Source: Myxococcales bacterium (GTDB lineage Bacteria; Myxococcota_A; Bradymonadia; UBA4248). From it: 35,778 nt of DNA. The DNA is taken from positions 1 to 35,778 of the forward strand of contig SFMP01000189.1 in assembly GCA_004554395.1 (NCBI GenBank), read 5' to 3'. Numbering within the stretch: the stretch's first letter is position 1; each line of letters opens with the position of its first letter. The translations under genes and the position numbers were made by a program. Under the pieces are notes generated by a model. It was given only the letters and a program-made list of their open reading frames with translations, was not told where the DNA came from and searched no databases. This document shows, in pieces, positions 1 through 6,624 of the stretch.

Positions 1-301
1 AAGTCTGCACATCCAAGCCGATCACGTCGTATTTATTGATATGTGCTTCGTATGACGGATCGCGAGCGATTTCGTAGGGGGCAAACAGATCGTGTGAATC
101 GCACGAATTGTCGTAGTAGGCTTGGATCGTTTGCGCCGCCACCGTTTTGCCAAAACGCCGCGCACGGCTCACGCATACATATCGCGTCGATTTGTTGAGC
201 CATCGATTGAGATACCCGATAATCCCCGTCTTATCGACGTATGTATCTTCGCTAATAATGCTCTCAAACCCGCCATTACCTGGATTGAGAAATCTGCCCA
301 T
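1..301 (-). CDS. AAA-ATPase-like protein, N-terminal part (cut by window edge)
   Basis: This reading frame on the minus strand starts at 301 and runs off the left edge, so only about 100 N-terminal residues are seen. The start ATG is preceded by a strong Shine-Dalgarno GAGGAGG at 307-313. The protein opens MGRFLNPGNGGF, followed by YVDKTGIIGYLN and then SRARRFGKT. This is the hallmark layout of the 'predicted AAA-ATPase' family (AAA-ATPase_like, Pfam PF09820), where the arginine-rich RRFGK[ST] is the P-loop; here Ala replaces the usual Pro (SRPRRFGK). Known members usually end in a PD-(D/E)XK nuclease-like domain, are often multicopy in a genome and have no settled function. The C-terminal half is outside the window, so intactness cannot be judged. 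The gene diverges from clpX and sits beside repeats. Confidence 0.85.
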   Translation of the reverse strand, partial: MGRFLNPGNGGFESIISEDTYVDKTGIIGYLNRWLNKSTRYVCVSRARRFGKTVAAQTIQAYYDNSCDSHDLFAPYEIARDPSYEAHINKYDVIGLDVQT

Positions 302-355
302 TGTAGCCTCCTCGTATATCGTGACACGCCGAGCGTGTTGCCGGCGGTGGGTGTC

Positions 356-384
356 ATTATAGGGTATTTTAGGAGCCATGGCGA
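356..384 (-). promoter_or_regulatory. possible promoter of the AAA-ATPase-like gene
   Basis: On the minus strand a perfect TATAAT lies at 356-361. A weak -35 (TCGCCA, four of six matches to TTGACA) lies at 379-384, 17 bases away. The -10 is about 55 bases before the start codon. This is a motif match only. Confidence 0.3.
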
Positions 385-421
385 GTGAGAGGGGGATGTG
401 CTTTGGTTAGTGGAGCGTAGA

Positions 422-520
422 GAGCCTGGGGCGTTGCGGGCGCGGCGATTGAGCGCCCGCAGAGGGGGGAGCGGCGTATTGGCGCATGCCAAAAGCCGCG
501 CGGGGGGAGACTTCCCCCCG
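422..520. repeat. dispersed G-rich element, copy 1
   Basis: About 100 bases closely match 34130-34231 near the origin: the GCGTTGCGGGCGCGGCGATT start, a run of G before GCGGCGTATT, then AAAAGCCG and a terminal hairpin of the form GGGGGGA-GACT-TCCCCCC. The inner part differs between copies (GGCGCATGCC here, GCCCGTAGGGC there), but both inner versions are short inverted repeats. That pattern suggests selection on structure and not on sequence. No gene is seen here; the overlapping frames are low-complexity Arg/Pro-rich translations. Confidence 0.8.
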
Positions 521-555
521 TGTTCCATGCCTTAACGTAGGCTTCACGCAGGTTG

Positions 556-680
556 GCGGATTATGAGACGCGGACGCTTGGCGGATTGTGAGACGCAGAC
601 GCTTGGCGGATTGTGAGACGCAGACGCTTGGCGGATTATGAGACGCGGACGCTTGGCGGATTATGAGACGCGGACGCATG
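556..680. repeat. 25-bp tandem repeat, five units
   Basis: Five head-to-tail units of exactly 25 bases start at 556, 581, 606, 631 and 656. Each reads GCGGATTxTGAGACGCxGAC followed by GCTTG. Units 2 and 3 carry G and A at the two variable positions; units 1, 4 and 5 carry A and G. The last unit ends GCATG. The unit length is not a multiple of three, so translation does not give a regular protein repeat. The array lies about 50 bases upstream of the proposed clpX promoter. Confidence 0.95.
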
Positions 681-729
681 GTGAATTGGGAAAATGGCGT
701 GTTAGCGGGCGCGAATGGCGAACTGCACG

Positions 730-758
730 TTGACAATTGGCGCGTGAGACATTAGAGT
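730..758 (+). promoter_or_regulatory. candidate sigma-70-type promoter for clpX
   Basis: TTGACA at 730-735 is followed after exactly 17 bases by TAGAGT at 753-758. The match is perfect at -35 and four of six at -10. The clpX start is about 50 bases downstream. It lies just beyond the 25-bp repeat array, so the array occupies the upstream activator region. Confidence 0.5.
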
Positions 759-811
759 GGTGAACCGTGTTTTTTGCGGGGGGCTTAGACGAGAAAGGGG
801 TGTCCTGATTT

Positions 812-2062
812 ATGGCCGGAAAGAAAATACGTTGCTCGTTTTGTGGCAAAGAAGAAAAAGACGTTCGCAAGCTCATTTTTCGCAAGGATACGCCGCGCGA
901 AGGCGTTTGCATTTGCGATGAATGCACGATGAAGTGCATGGGAATGCTGATGCAGGAGGAGAGCAAGGCGGTCGAGGCGAAAGAGGAGACGATAAATGCG
1001 GCGGAGATGAAGCCGGCGCGTATTAAGGCGTTCCTCGATGAGCGAGTGATTGGGCAGGATCGCGCCAAAGTTGCGATGAGCGTGGCGATTTATAACCACT
1101 ACAAGCGGATAGAGAACATCCACGTATCGGCCGATGACGACGTGCAACTGACGAAGGGCAACATTTTGATGATGGGTCCGACGGGTTGTGGCAAGACGCT
1201 TATCGCGCAGAGCATTGCGAAGTTGCTCAACGTGCCGTTTACGGTTGCCGATGCGACGACGTTGACGGAGGCGGGTTATGTGGGCGAAGACGTCGAGAAT
1301 ATCATCAAGAATTTGTGGATAGCGTCGGGGAAGAATATCGAGCGGACGGCGAAGGGGATCGTTTGCATCGACGAGATCGACAAGATAGCGACGCGTGGCG
1401 ACAAGGGTCGCGACGTCGGTGGCGAGGGTGTGCAGCAGGCGTTGCTGAAGATGATCGAGTCGGGGACGGTGTCGTTTACGCCCGATAGTGGGCGGAATCA
1501 GCCGCCGAGTACGACGATACAAGTCGATACGACGAATATTTTGTTCATCTTATCGGGGGCGTTTAACAACATCGGGAGCATCGTGCAGAACCGAATTGGG
1601 ACGAGTTCGCTAGGGTTCCACAACGAGGGTGCGCGGAAAGATTCGAACGATGGTGCGTTGCGGCGTTTGGTCGAGACCGAAGACGTGGTAAAATTCGGTT
1701 TAATCCCCGAATTTATGGGCAGAATTCCGGTCATCGTGACGCTCGACGAACTCGATGAGGATGCGTTGCTCAAGATTTTGTGGCAACCCAAGAACAGCAT
1801 TTTGCGCCAATACGAGCGGCTTTTTGAGTTGAGCAATGTGACGTTGACGGTGACGGAAGATGCGCGTCGTGCGATTGTGCGCGAGGCGATACGTCGCAAG
1901 AGCGGGGCACGTGGGCTACGTTCGATATTCGAAGAGGTGATGCTCAATATTATGTATGAAGTGCCGTCGATGGAAGGCGTCGTCGGCGTGACGATCGACG
2001 AGGGCGTCGTTTTGCGCGAGCACGAGCCCGAGGTGACGTATTACAAACAAAACGCTTCTTAA
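812..2062 (+). CDS. clpX: ATP-dependent protease ATPase subunit ClpX
   Basis: This is the hexameric AAA+ unfoldase that feeds substrates, including ssrA-tagged proteins, to ClpP. The 416 residues match the usual length. The N-terminal zinc-binding domain has CxxC pairs C8/C11 and C35/C38. Walker A GPTGCGKT is at 122-129, the substrate-gripping pore loop GYVG at 155-158 and Walker B IVCIDEID at 183-190. The ClpP-contacting loop, IGF in E. coli, reads LGF here. The gene stands without clpP or tig beside it, which is unusual because clpP-clpX is a common pair. It is followed by era. Its coding strand is visibly richer in G than its neighbours. Identity is certain; the start is supported by AAAGGGG upstream. 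Confidence 0.98.
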   Translation: MAGKKIRCSFCGKEEKDVRKLIFRKDTPREGVCICDECTMKCMGMLMQEESKAVEAKEETINAAEMKPARIKAFLDERVIGQDRAKVAMSVAIYNHYKRIENIHVSADDDVQLTKGNILMMGPTGCGKTLIAQSIAKLLNVPFTVADATTLTEAGYVGEDVENIIKNLWIASGKNIERTAKGIVCIDEIDKIATRGDKGRDVGGEGVQQALLKMIESGTVSFTPDSGRNQPPSTTIQVDTTNILFILSGAFNNIGSIVQNRIGTSSLGFHNEGARKDSNDGALRRLVETEDVVKFGLIPEFMGRIPVIVTLDELDEDALLKILWQPKNSILRQYERLFELSNVTLTVTEDARRAIVREAIRRKSGARGLRSIFEEVMLNIMYEVPSMEGVVGVTIDEGVVLREHEPEVTYYKQNAS

Positions 2063-2086
2063 TTCTCAGCTTTATGTAGGCGGTAG

Positions 2087-2126
2087 AACTCCCTTTGCGA
2101 TACATGGGGAGTTTTCGTCTTTTTTG
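2087..2126 (+). terminator. hairpin with T-rich tail after clpX
   Basis: AACTCCC at 2087-2093 pairs with GGGAGTT at 2107-2113, followed by a T-rich run (TTTTCGTCTTTTTT). It fits a rho-independent terminator or attenuator between clpX and era. The era start follows only about 13 bases later, so read-through may be partial by design. Confidence 0.55.
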
Positions 2127-2138
2127 GTCTAAGGACGT

Positions 2139-3068
2139 ATGAGTAAATTTCATTGCGGTTTTATCGCGCTCGTAGGGCGCACTAACGCCGGTAAATCGAC
2201 GCTCGTGAATGGTTTGACGGGCGAGAGAGTGAGCATCACGAGCCCGAAAGCGCAGACGACGCGCGACAAGATACGCGGCATCGTGAATCGCAAAGATGCG
2301 CAGTTCATCATCATCGACACGCCGGGTCTTCACTTATGGCTGAAGCGGGCGCTGAATCAGGCGATGATATCGCAGGCGCTTTCGACGCTTGGCGACAGCG
2401 ATTGCGTGTTGATGCTCGTCGATGCGACGCAAGCCCTCACCAAGGAAGGCGAAATCGAAGAAATCGAGCGCGGGCTCATCGATGCGATTGCGGCATCGAA
2501 AAAGGACGCCATTTTGGCGATAAACAAGATCGACTTGCTCAAGGATCCGGCGCAGTTGCTCCCAATAATGGAAGCGTATTCGAAGGCGTTTGCGTTCAAA
2601 GAAATCGTCGCGGTGAGCGCACGAAAACGGCGCGAATTCGATACGCTACTCGATGCCATCGTCAAGTATCTCCCCGAGCAACCGGCGTTGTTCCCCAAGG
2701 CGTATTACACCGATCAATCGGAGCGATTTTTGGCATCGGAAATCATCCGCGAAGTCATCTATCGCCAAATGATGAAGGAATTGCCGTATTCCGCGGTCGT
2801 CGTCATCGACGATTTCAAATCGATGCGAGCTGAGAATCGGATCGATATCAAGGCGACGATATATGTAGAGCGCGAGAGCCAGAAGGCGATTTTCGTGGGC
2901 AAAGGTGGGAGTGCGATTAAGCAGATCGGAATCGAGGCACGCGAAAAGTTGTCGACGGCGCTCGATGCGGCGGTGCGCCTCGACCTCGTCGTGAAGGTCA
3001 AGACGGATTGGAGCGAGAATCCGAAAGAACTGAAGAAATTTGGCTACCTCATAGAGGATCAAGACTGA
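2139..3068 (+). CDS. era: GTPase Era (30S ribosome assembly)
   Basis: Era binds 16S rRNA near its 3' end and helps 30S maturation. The 309 residues have the normal two-part build. The N-terminal GTPase domain has G1 GRTNAGKST at 13-21, G2 TTRDK at 40-44, G3 DTPG at 60-63, G4 NKID at 129-132 and G5 SAR at 160-162. The C-terminal KH domain has VGKGGSAIKQIG at 253-264. The G1 loop reads GRTNAGKST where most Era proteins have GRPNVGKST; the binding Lys and Ser are intact. AAGGA precedes the ATG. The stop codon overlaps the start of der (TGATG), so the two are translationally coupled. Era and Der are functionally paired ribosome-assembly GTPases. Confidence 0.97.
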   Translation: MSKFHCGFIALVGRTNAGKSTLVNGLTGERVSITSPKAQTTRDKIRGIVNRKDAQFIIIDTPGLHLWLKRALNQAMISQALSTLGDSDCVLMLVDATQALTKEGEIEEIERGLIDAIAASKKDAILAINKIDLLKDPAQLLPIMEAYSKAFAFKEIVAVSARKRREFDTLLDAIVKYLPEQPALFPKAYYTDQSERFLASEIIREVIYRQMMKELPYSAVVVIDDFKSMRAENRIDIKATIYVERESQKAIFVGKGGSAIKQIGIEAREKLSTALDAAVRLDLVVKVKTDWSENPKELKKFGYLIEDQD

Positions 3069-4705
3069 TGAAAGAAAGATTGCCTATCGTCGCCCTCGTC
3101 GGGCGGCCCAATGTCGGGAAATCGCGCCTATTTAACCGCTTTCTGCGAGCACGGACGGCGATCGTCGAAAACACGCCGGGCGTGACGCGCGACCGCAACT
3201 ATGGCACGGCCAAATGGGGCGATCACCGGTTTACGGTCATCGATACGGGCGGATTTGAGCCAGAATCGACCGATATCTTGCTCGAACAAATGCGCGTTCA
3301 AGCGCAACTCGCCGTCGAAGAAGCCGATGTCATCTTGTTCGTCGTCGATGCTCGAGCGGGGCTCTTGCCCGCCGATGCTCAGATTGCAGAAATTTTGCGA
3401 AAATCGAACAAACGCATTATTCTCATCGTCAATAAAATCGATCAGCACCGTTTAATTCATCTTTCGTATGATTTTTACGAATTGGCTTTCGAAGAGATGA
3501 TTGCCATTTCGGCCGAACATGGGCTCAATTTCGACGACTTACTCGATGCCGTGACGCGCGATTTCCCAGCCAATAACGTCGACAATGATCGCCGCGAAAA
3601 ATTCGTCATCGATACGGATTTTGGCGAATTTAGCGAAGAATTTGCCGAGGAATTTGGCTACGCGCCGAGCGAAGAAGATTCGGAATCCGAAGTAGATGAT
3701 GAAGAATATTTGGAAACTGGCGAATATGACGAAGAAGATGCCGACTACACTGGGGGAGATGGCGAATGCGACGAGAATGTGCGGTCGCAACACGTCTTCG
3801 AAACCGACGAAGATGCCGAGCTCTATGAAGTGCCCTCGACGGCCGACGAGAGCGCGGCATTGGCCGAACGCGTTTTGCACGAGACGATATATGTCGCCGT
3901 ATTGGGCAAGCCAAATACGGGCAAATCGACGCTCATCAACCGACTTTTGGGCTATAAACGCCTATTGACAGCCGATATTGCGGGCACGACGCGCGACACG
4001 ATCGACTCCGAACTCGAGGGGAAAGACGGTCAGAAATTCGTGCTCATCGATACGGCAGGTATCCGCAAGAAGAGTGCGATTAGCCAAAAGATCGAGAAGT
4101 TTTCGATCGTCAAGGCACTCGATGCCGTCGAACGCGCCGACGTCGTTTTGCTGGTGATCGATGCCCAAATCGGCATTACTGAGCAAGATCTCAAAATCGC
4201 CTCGCTCGCCATTGAACGGGGTTGCGCCATCGCCGTATTGCTCAACAAATGGGATGCAATCGAGAACAAGACCGATGCGACGGCGTCGGAATACATCACG
4301 GCGACGCGCGAGCGATTGGCGTTTATCGGTCATGTACCGATTTTTACGATAAGTGCATTGCAAGGGACGCGAACGCACAAGATCCTCGATATAGCGAAGA
4401 AACTCTATACGACGGCATGCACGCGCATACCGACGGGTGAGCTCAACCGCGTATTTCGTCGGATCATCGAGCAACATACGCCGCCGACGGTCGGTAGCCG
4501 CAATATCAAGTTCTATTTTGCGCAACAAGTCGCCATTCGTCCGCCGACGTTTGTGATCCAGGCCAACGCGCCCGAGATCATTCCCACCGACTACAAGCGC
4601 TTTATTACGAATCAAATCCGCGCCTATTATGGTTTTGCGGGCACGCCCATTCGCGTTTTGTTCAAGAAACCCGCCGGACGACGCAAATGGATCGTCAAGA
4701 AATAA
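3068..4705 (+). CDS. der: ribosome assembly GTPase Der (EngA), with long acidic linker
   Basis: Der carries two GTPase domains in tandem plus a C-terminal KH-like domain and acts in 50S assembly. Domain 1 has GRPNVGKS at 12-19, NKID at 122-125 and SAE at 148-150. Domain 2 has GKPNTGKS at 280-287, DTAG at 328-331, NKWD at 393-396 and SAL at 429-431. At 545 residues it is longer than the roughly 440-490 usual for the family. The excess is an acidic, Glu/Asp-rich linker between the two domains, about residues 182-260. In domain 1 the residue after GKS is Arg, where Thr or Ser is usual. I chose the ATG that overlaps the era stop; an upstream extension in this frame would lie wholly within era. 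Confidence 0.97.
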   Translation: MKERLPIVALVGRPNVGKSRLFNRFLRARTAIVENTPGVTRDRNYGTAKWGDHRFTVIDTGGFEPESTDILLEQMRVQAQLAVEEADVILFVVDARAGLLPADAQIAEILRKSNKRIILIVNKIDQHRLIHLSYDFYELAFEEMIAISAEHGLNFDDLLDAVTRDFPANNVDNDRREKFVIDTDFGEFSEEFAEEFGYAPSEEDSESEVDDEEYLETGEYDEEDADYTGGDGECDENVRSQHVFETDEDAELYEVPSTADESAALAERVLHETIYVAVLGKPNTGKSTLINRLLGYKRLLTADIAGTTRDTIDSELEGKDGQKFVLIDTAGIRKKSAISQKIEKFSIVKALDAVERADVVLLVIDAQIGITEQDLKIASLAIERGCAIAVLLNKWDAIENKTDATASEYITATRERLAFIGHVPIFTISALQGTRTHKILDIAKKLYTTACTRIPTGELNRVFRRIIEQHTPPTVGSRNIKFYFAQQVAIRPPTFVIQANAPEIIPTDYKRFITNQIRAYYGFAGTPIRVLFKKPAGRRKWIVKK

Positions 4706-4715
4706 GAGGTCAACG

Positions 4716-5189
4716 ATGGCAAAGCAAGGCGAAGGGCGACCAGGTATTAAGCTGATTTGCAAGAACAAAAAGGCTTATTTCGATTATACGATCGAGGCGA
4801 AATACGAGGCAGGCATTTCACTGCTCGGCAGCGAAGTCAAGAGCATTCGCGGAGGTCACGTTTCGCTAGGCGAATCTTATGCGAAATTCGAGGGCAACGG
4901 CATTCCCGAGCTCTTCCTCGTCAACGCGCGAATATCGGAATACGCTTGGGCAAACCGCAATAATCACGATCCGTTGCGGCCGCGCAAATTGCTCATGCAC
5001 AAACGCGAGCTGGCTCGCCTCTCCGATGCACTTTGCCTGAAAGGACTGACACTGATTCCGTTGAGCATGTACTTTAAAAATGGTAAGATTAAGCTCGAAT
5101 TGGGCTTAGGCCGAGGAAAGAAGAACTTCGATAAACGCGAGTCTTTGAAGACGAAGACGGTACAACGGGATATGGATCGTGGAGAATAA
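4716..5189 (+). CDS. smpB: SsrA-binding protein SmpB
   Basis: SmpB is the small OB-fold partner of tmRNA that rescues stalled ribosomes. The 157 residues are of normal length. Visible family signatures are CKNKKAYFDYTIEAKYEAGI near the N-terminus, GSEVKSIRGGHVSLGESYA, NNHDPLRPRKLLMHK and the basic tail with GRGKKNFDKRE. The ATG at 4716 is preceded by AGAGGT at a good distance and starts 10 bases after the der stop; a longer in-frame start inside der is not needed. No tmRNA gene was recognised in this window. The 3' end overlaps the next gene by 11 bases. Confidence 0.97.
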   Translation: MAKQGEGRPGIKLICKNKKAYFDYTIEAKYEAGISLLGSEVKSIRGGHVSLGESYAKFEGNGIPELFLVNARISEYAWANRNNHDPLRPRKLLMHKRELARLSDALCLKGLTLIPLSMYFKNGKIKLELGLGRGKKNFDKRESLKTKTVQRDMDRGE

Positions 5190-5556
5190 ATCGGATAATG
5201 ACAATCAGCAACCCCTTCCCGAGATGATGGGAGAAACGACGTTTGAACCATTCAAATTCGAGAAGAAGATCGAGAAATCGTCGGGCATGCGTCGGTGTGC
5301 ACACGGTCGCGTGAGATGGTTTTCGTATCCACTGGGCTATGGGTTTATCCAAGAAGATGGCAACGTGGCCGAAATCTATTGCCATCGAACGGCGATCCAA
5401 ATCCCCGGGCCCAAGAAGTTGCGCAATGGGCAACGCGTCGCCTTCGAGATCGCCAAGACGAAGTATGGATTGATGGCGTTTAACGTCATCCCCATCGAAG
5501 AAAAACCCGAGACGTTGGCGAAGTATCCGCCTCGAGAAGATGATGAATTGAGTTGA
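5179..5556 (+). CDS. cold-shock-domain protein with N-terminal extension
   Basis: The 125-residue product holds one cold-shock (CSD, OB-fold) domain at about 42-106. It has GRVRWFSYPLGYGFI, a variant of GxVKWFNxxKGYGFI containing RNP1, and EIYCH at 65-69 in place of the RNP2 motif VFVH. A charged extension of about 40 residues precedes it. CSD proteins bind single-stranded RNA or DNA. The proposed start is a GTG at 5179 overlapping the smpB stop, which suggests coupling. In-frame ATGs at 5224 and 5227 are alternatives with weaker upstream sequence, and any of them keeps the whole domain. The Lys-to-Leu change in RNP1 and Phe-to-Tyr in RNP2 are unusual for classic CspA. Confidence 0.82.
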   Translation: MENKSDNDNQQPLPEMMGETTFEPFKFEKKIEKSSGMRRCAHGRVRWFSYPLGYGFIQEDGNVAEIYCHRTAIQIPGPKKLRNGQRVAFEIAKTKYGLMAFNVIPIEEKPETLAKYPPREDDELS

Positions 5557-5696
5557 TTTTTTCCGTTGAATCGTGTAAGGGGCGGTTCGTTTTTGGGCGC
5601 ATGACGTGGTGTCGTGTGCTGGAGAGCTACCTGTGAGGTAGCAAGATTGGGATGGCGGCCCGGAAAAATGGGTTTCGGTCCCCGGAGGAAAGAGCA
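5557..5696 (+). promoter_or_regulatory. leader region of rplC with hairpin
   Basis: This noncoding stretch precedes rplC. It holds a perfect 6-bp stem GCTACC/GGTAGC at 5626-5642 with a five-base loop, followed by a G/C-rich segment with further self-complementarity up to the Shine-Dalgarno GGAGG. Ribosomal-protein operons are often autoregulated by structured leaders. Whether this is such a site is inference. Confidence 0.35.
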
Positions 5697-6368
5697 ATGC
5701 CTAAGGCAATTATTGGTCGCAAACTTGGTATGACACAAATCTTCACCCCGACGGGTGATTGCGTTGCGGTGACGGTCGTGAAAGTCGGTCCGTGCACAGT
5801 CGTTCGCAAAAAATCTGTCGACGGCAAAGATGGCTACAATGCACTCGTACTCGGTTTCGAAGACGTGCGTTCCGCCCAAGTCGATGGCGAAACGGTCTAC
5901 AAGATGAATCGTCCCGAATTGGGCGTGTTCAAAGCAGCTGGCGTCGAGCCCTGCAAATCGCTTCACGAAGTTCGCGTTTCGGCTGCCGACCTCGACAAAT
6001 ACGAAGTCGGTCAGAAAGTCAATGCCGACACATTCTTCCCTGGCGAAGTCATCGACGTCATCGGCACGAGCAAAGGTTCGGGTTTCACGGGCGTCATGAA
6101 ACGCCACAACTTCGCCGGCGCCAAGCGTTCACACGGTGCCCACGAATACAAACGCCACGGTGGTTCGATCGGTACGACGTCGACACCGGGTCGCGTCATG
6201 AAAAACCGCAAAATGGCTGGTCAAGATGGTAACGCTCGCGTCACCGTCCAAAACCTCAAAGTCTACAGCATCGATGCCGATCAAAACCTCATCCTCGTGA
6301 AAGGTTCGATCCCCGGCGCAAACGGCTCCGTCGTCTGCGTTCAAGATGCCGTCAAGGCTCGCCATTAA
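5697..6368 (+). CDS. rplC: 50S ribosomal protein L3
   Basis: L3 is an early-assembling 50S protein lying close to the peptidyl-transferase centre. The 223 residues start MPKAIIGRKLGMTQIF, as bacterial L3 does. They contain the conserved internal extension GSGFTGVMKRHNF followed by SHGAHEYKRHGGSIG and then TPGRVMKNRKMAGQ. The start at 5697 is set by GGAGGAAAG just upstream, so the longer frame from 5652 is rejected. The normal neighbours rpsJ, rplD, rplW and rplB are missing: a cold-shock-domain gene lies before it and a terminator closes it directly after. It is therefore a monocistronic unit. Confidence 0.98.
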   Translation: MPKAIIGRKLGMTQIFTPTGDCVAVTVVKVGPCTVVRKKSVDGKDGYNALVLGFEDVRSAQVDGETVYKMNRPELGVFKAAGVEPCKSLHEVRVSAADLDKYEVGQKVNADTFFPGEVIDVIGTSKGSGFTGVMKRHNFAGAKRSHGAHEYKRHGGSIGTTSTPGRVMKNRKMAGQDGNARVTVQNLKVYSIDADQNLILVKGSIPGANGSVVCVQDAVKARH

Positions 6369-6405
6369 TCGGTTCGGCCTTCTCGCGGAGGCTGGCTAGG
6401 CATAG

Positions 6406-6442
6406 AAGCTCGAAAATTGCGATAATTTTCGAGCTTTTTTCG
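6406..6442 (+). terminator. rho-independent terminator of rplC
   Basis: A perfect 13-bp stem, AAGCTCGAAAATT at 6406-6418 with its complement at 6424-6436, encloses a five-base loop and runs into a T tract. It lies about 40 bases past the rplC stop and ends that transcript. Confidence 0.9.
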
Positions 6443-6624
6443 TTTTTTTCGCCCAAAATCGCGCCTAATCGTATGCACTCTGCGCAAAACACGTTATATT
6501 GCTACGGTTTTTGGTTCGAGCCCACATCGCTCGCCCCTTACCGTTGGAATGCAATCGTAATGTATTAGTGAATCTTCGTCGCAATCTGATATGCGTCGAA
6601 TTCGATTCGATCGTTGGAATATTC

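Noticed and set aside
556..680. CRISPR array
   Set aside because: The 25-bp units abut without spacers; it is a simple tandem repeat.
407..736. Minus-strand open frame over the tandem repeat, with an internal Ser/Ala/His/Asn/Pro repeat
   Set aside because: The 25-bp unit is not a multiple of three, composition is low-complexity and there is no start signal; it is a by-product of the repeat.
785..1522. Arg-rich minus-strand frame opposite clpX
   Set aside because: It is a shadow frame caused by the G-rich coding strand of clpX.
3962..4768. Long minus-strand frame opposite der
   Set aside because: It is antisense to the clear Der domains; no independent motif.
6499..6624. TTG-initiated N-terminal extension of the large AAA+/Fis protein
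   Set aside because: The ATG at 6625 gives a sensible basic plus hydrophobic membrane start; the extension has no supporting ribosome site.
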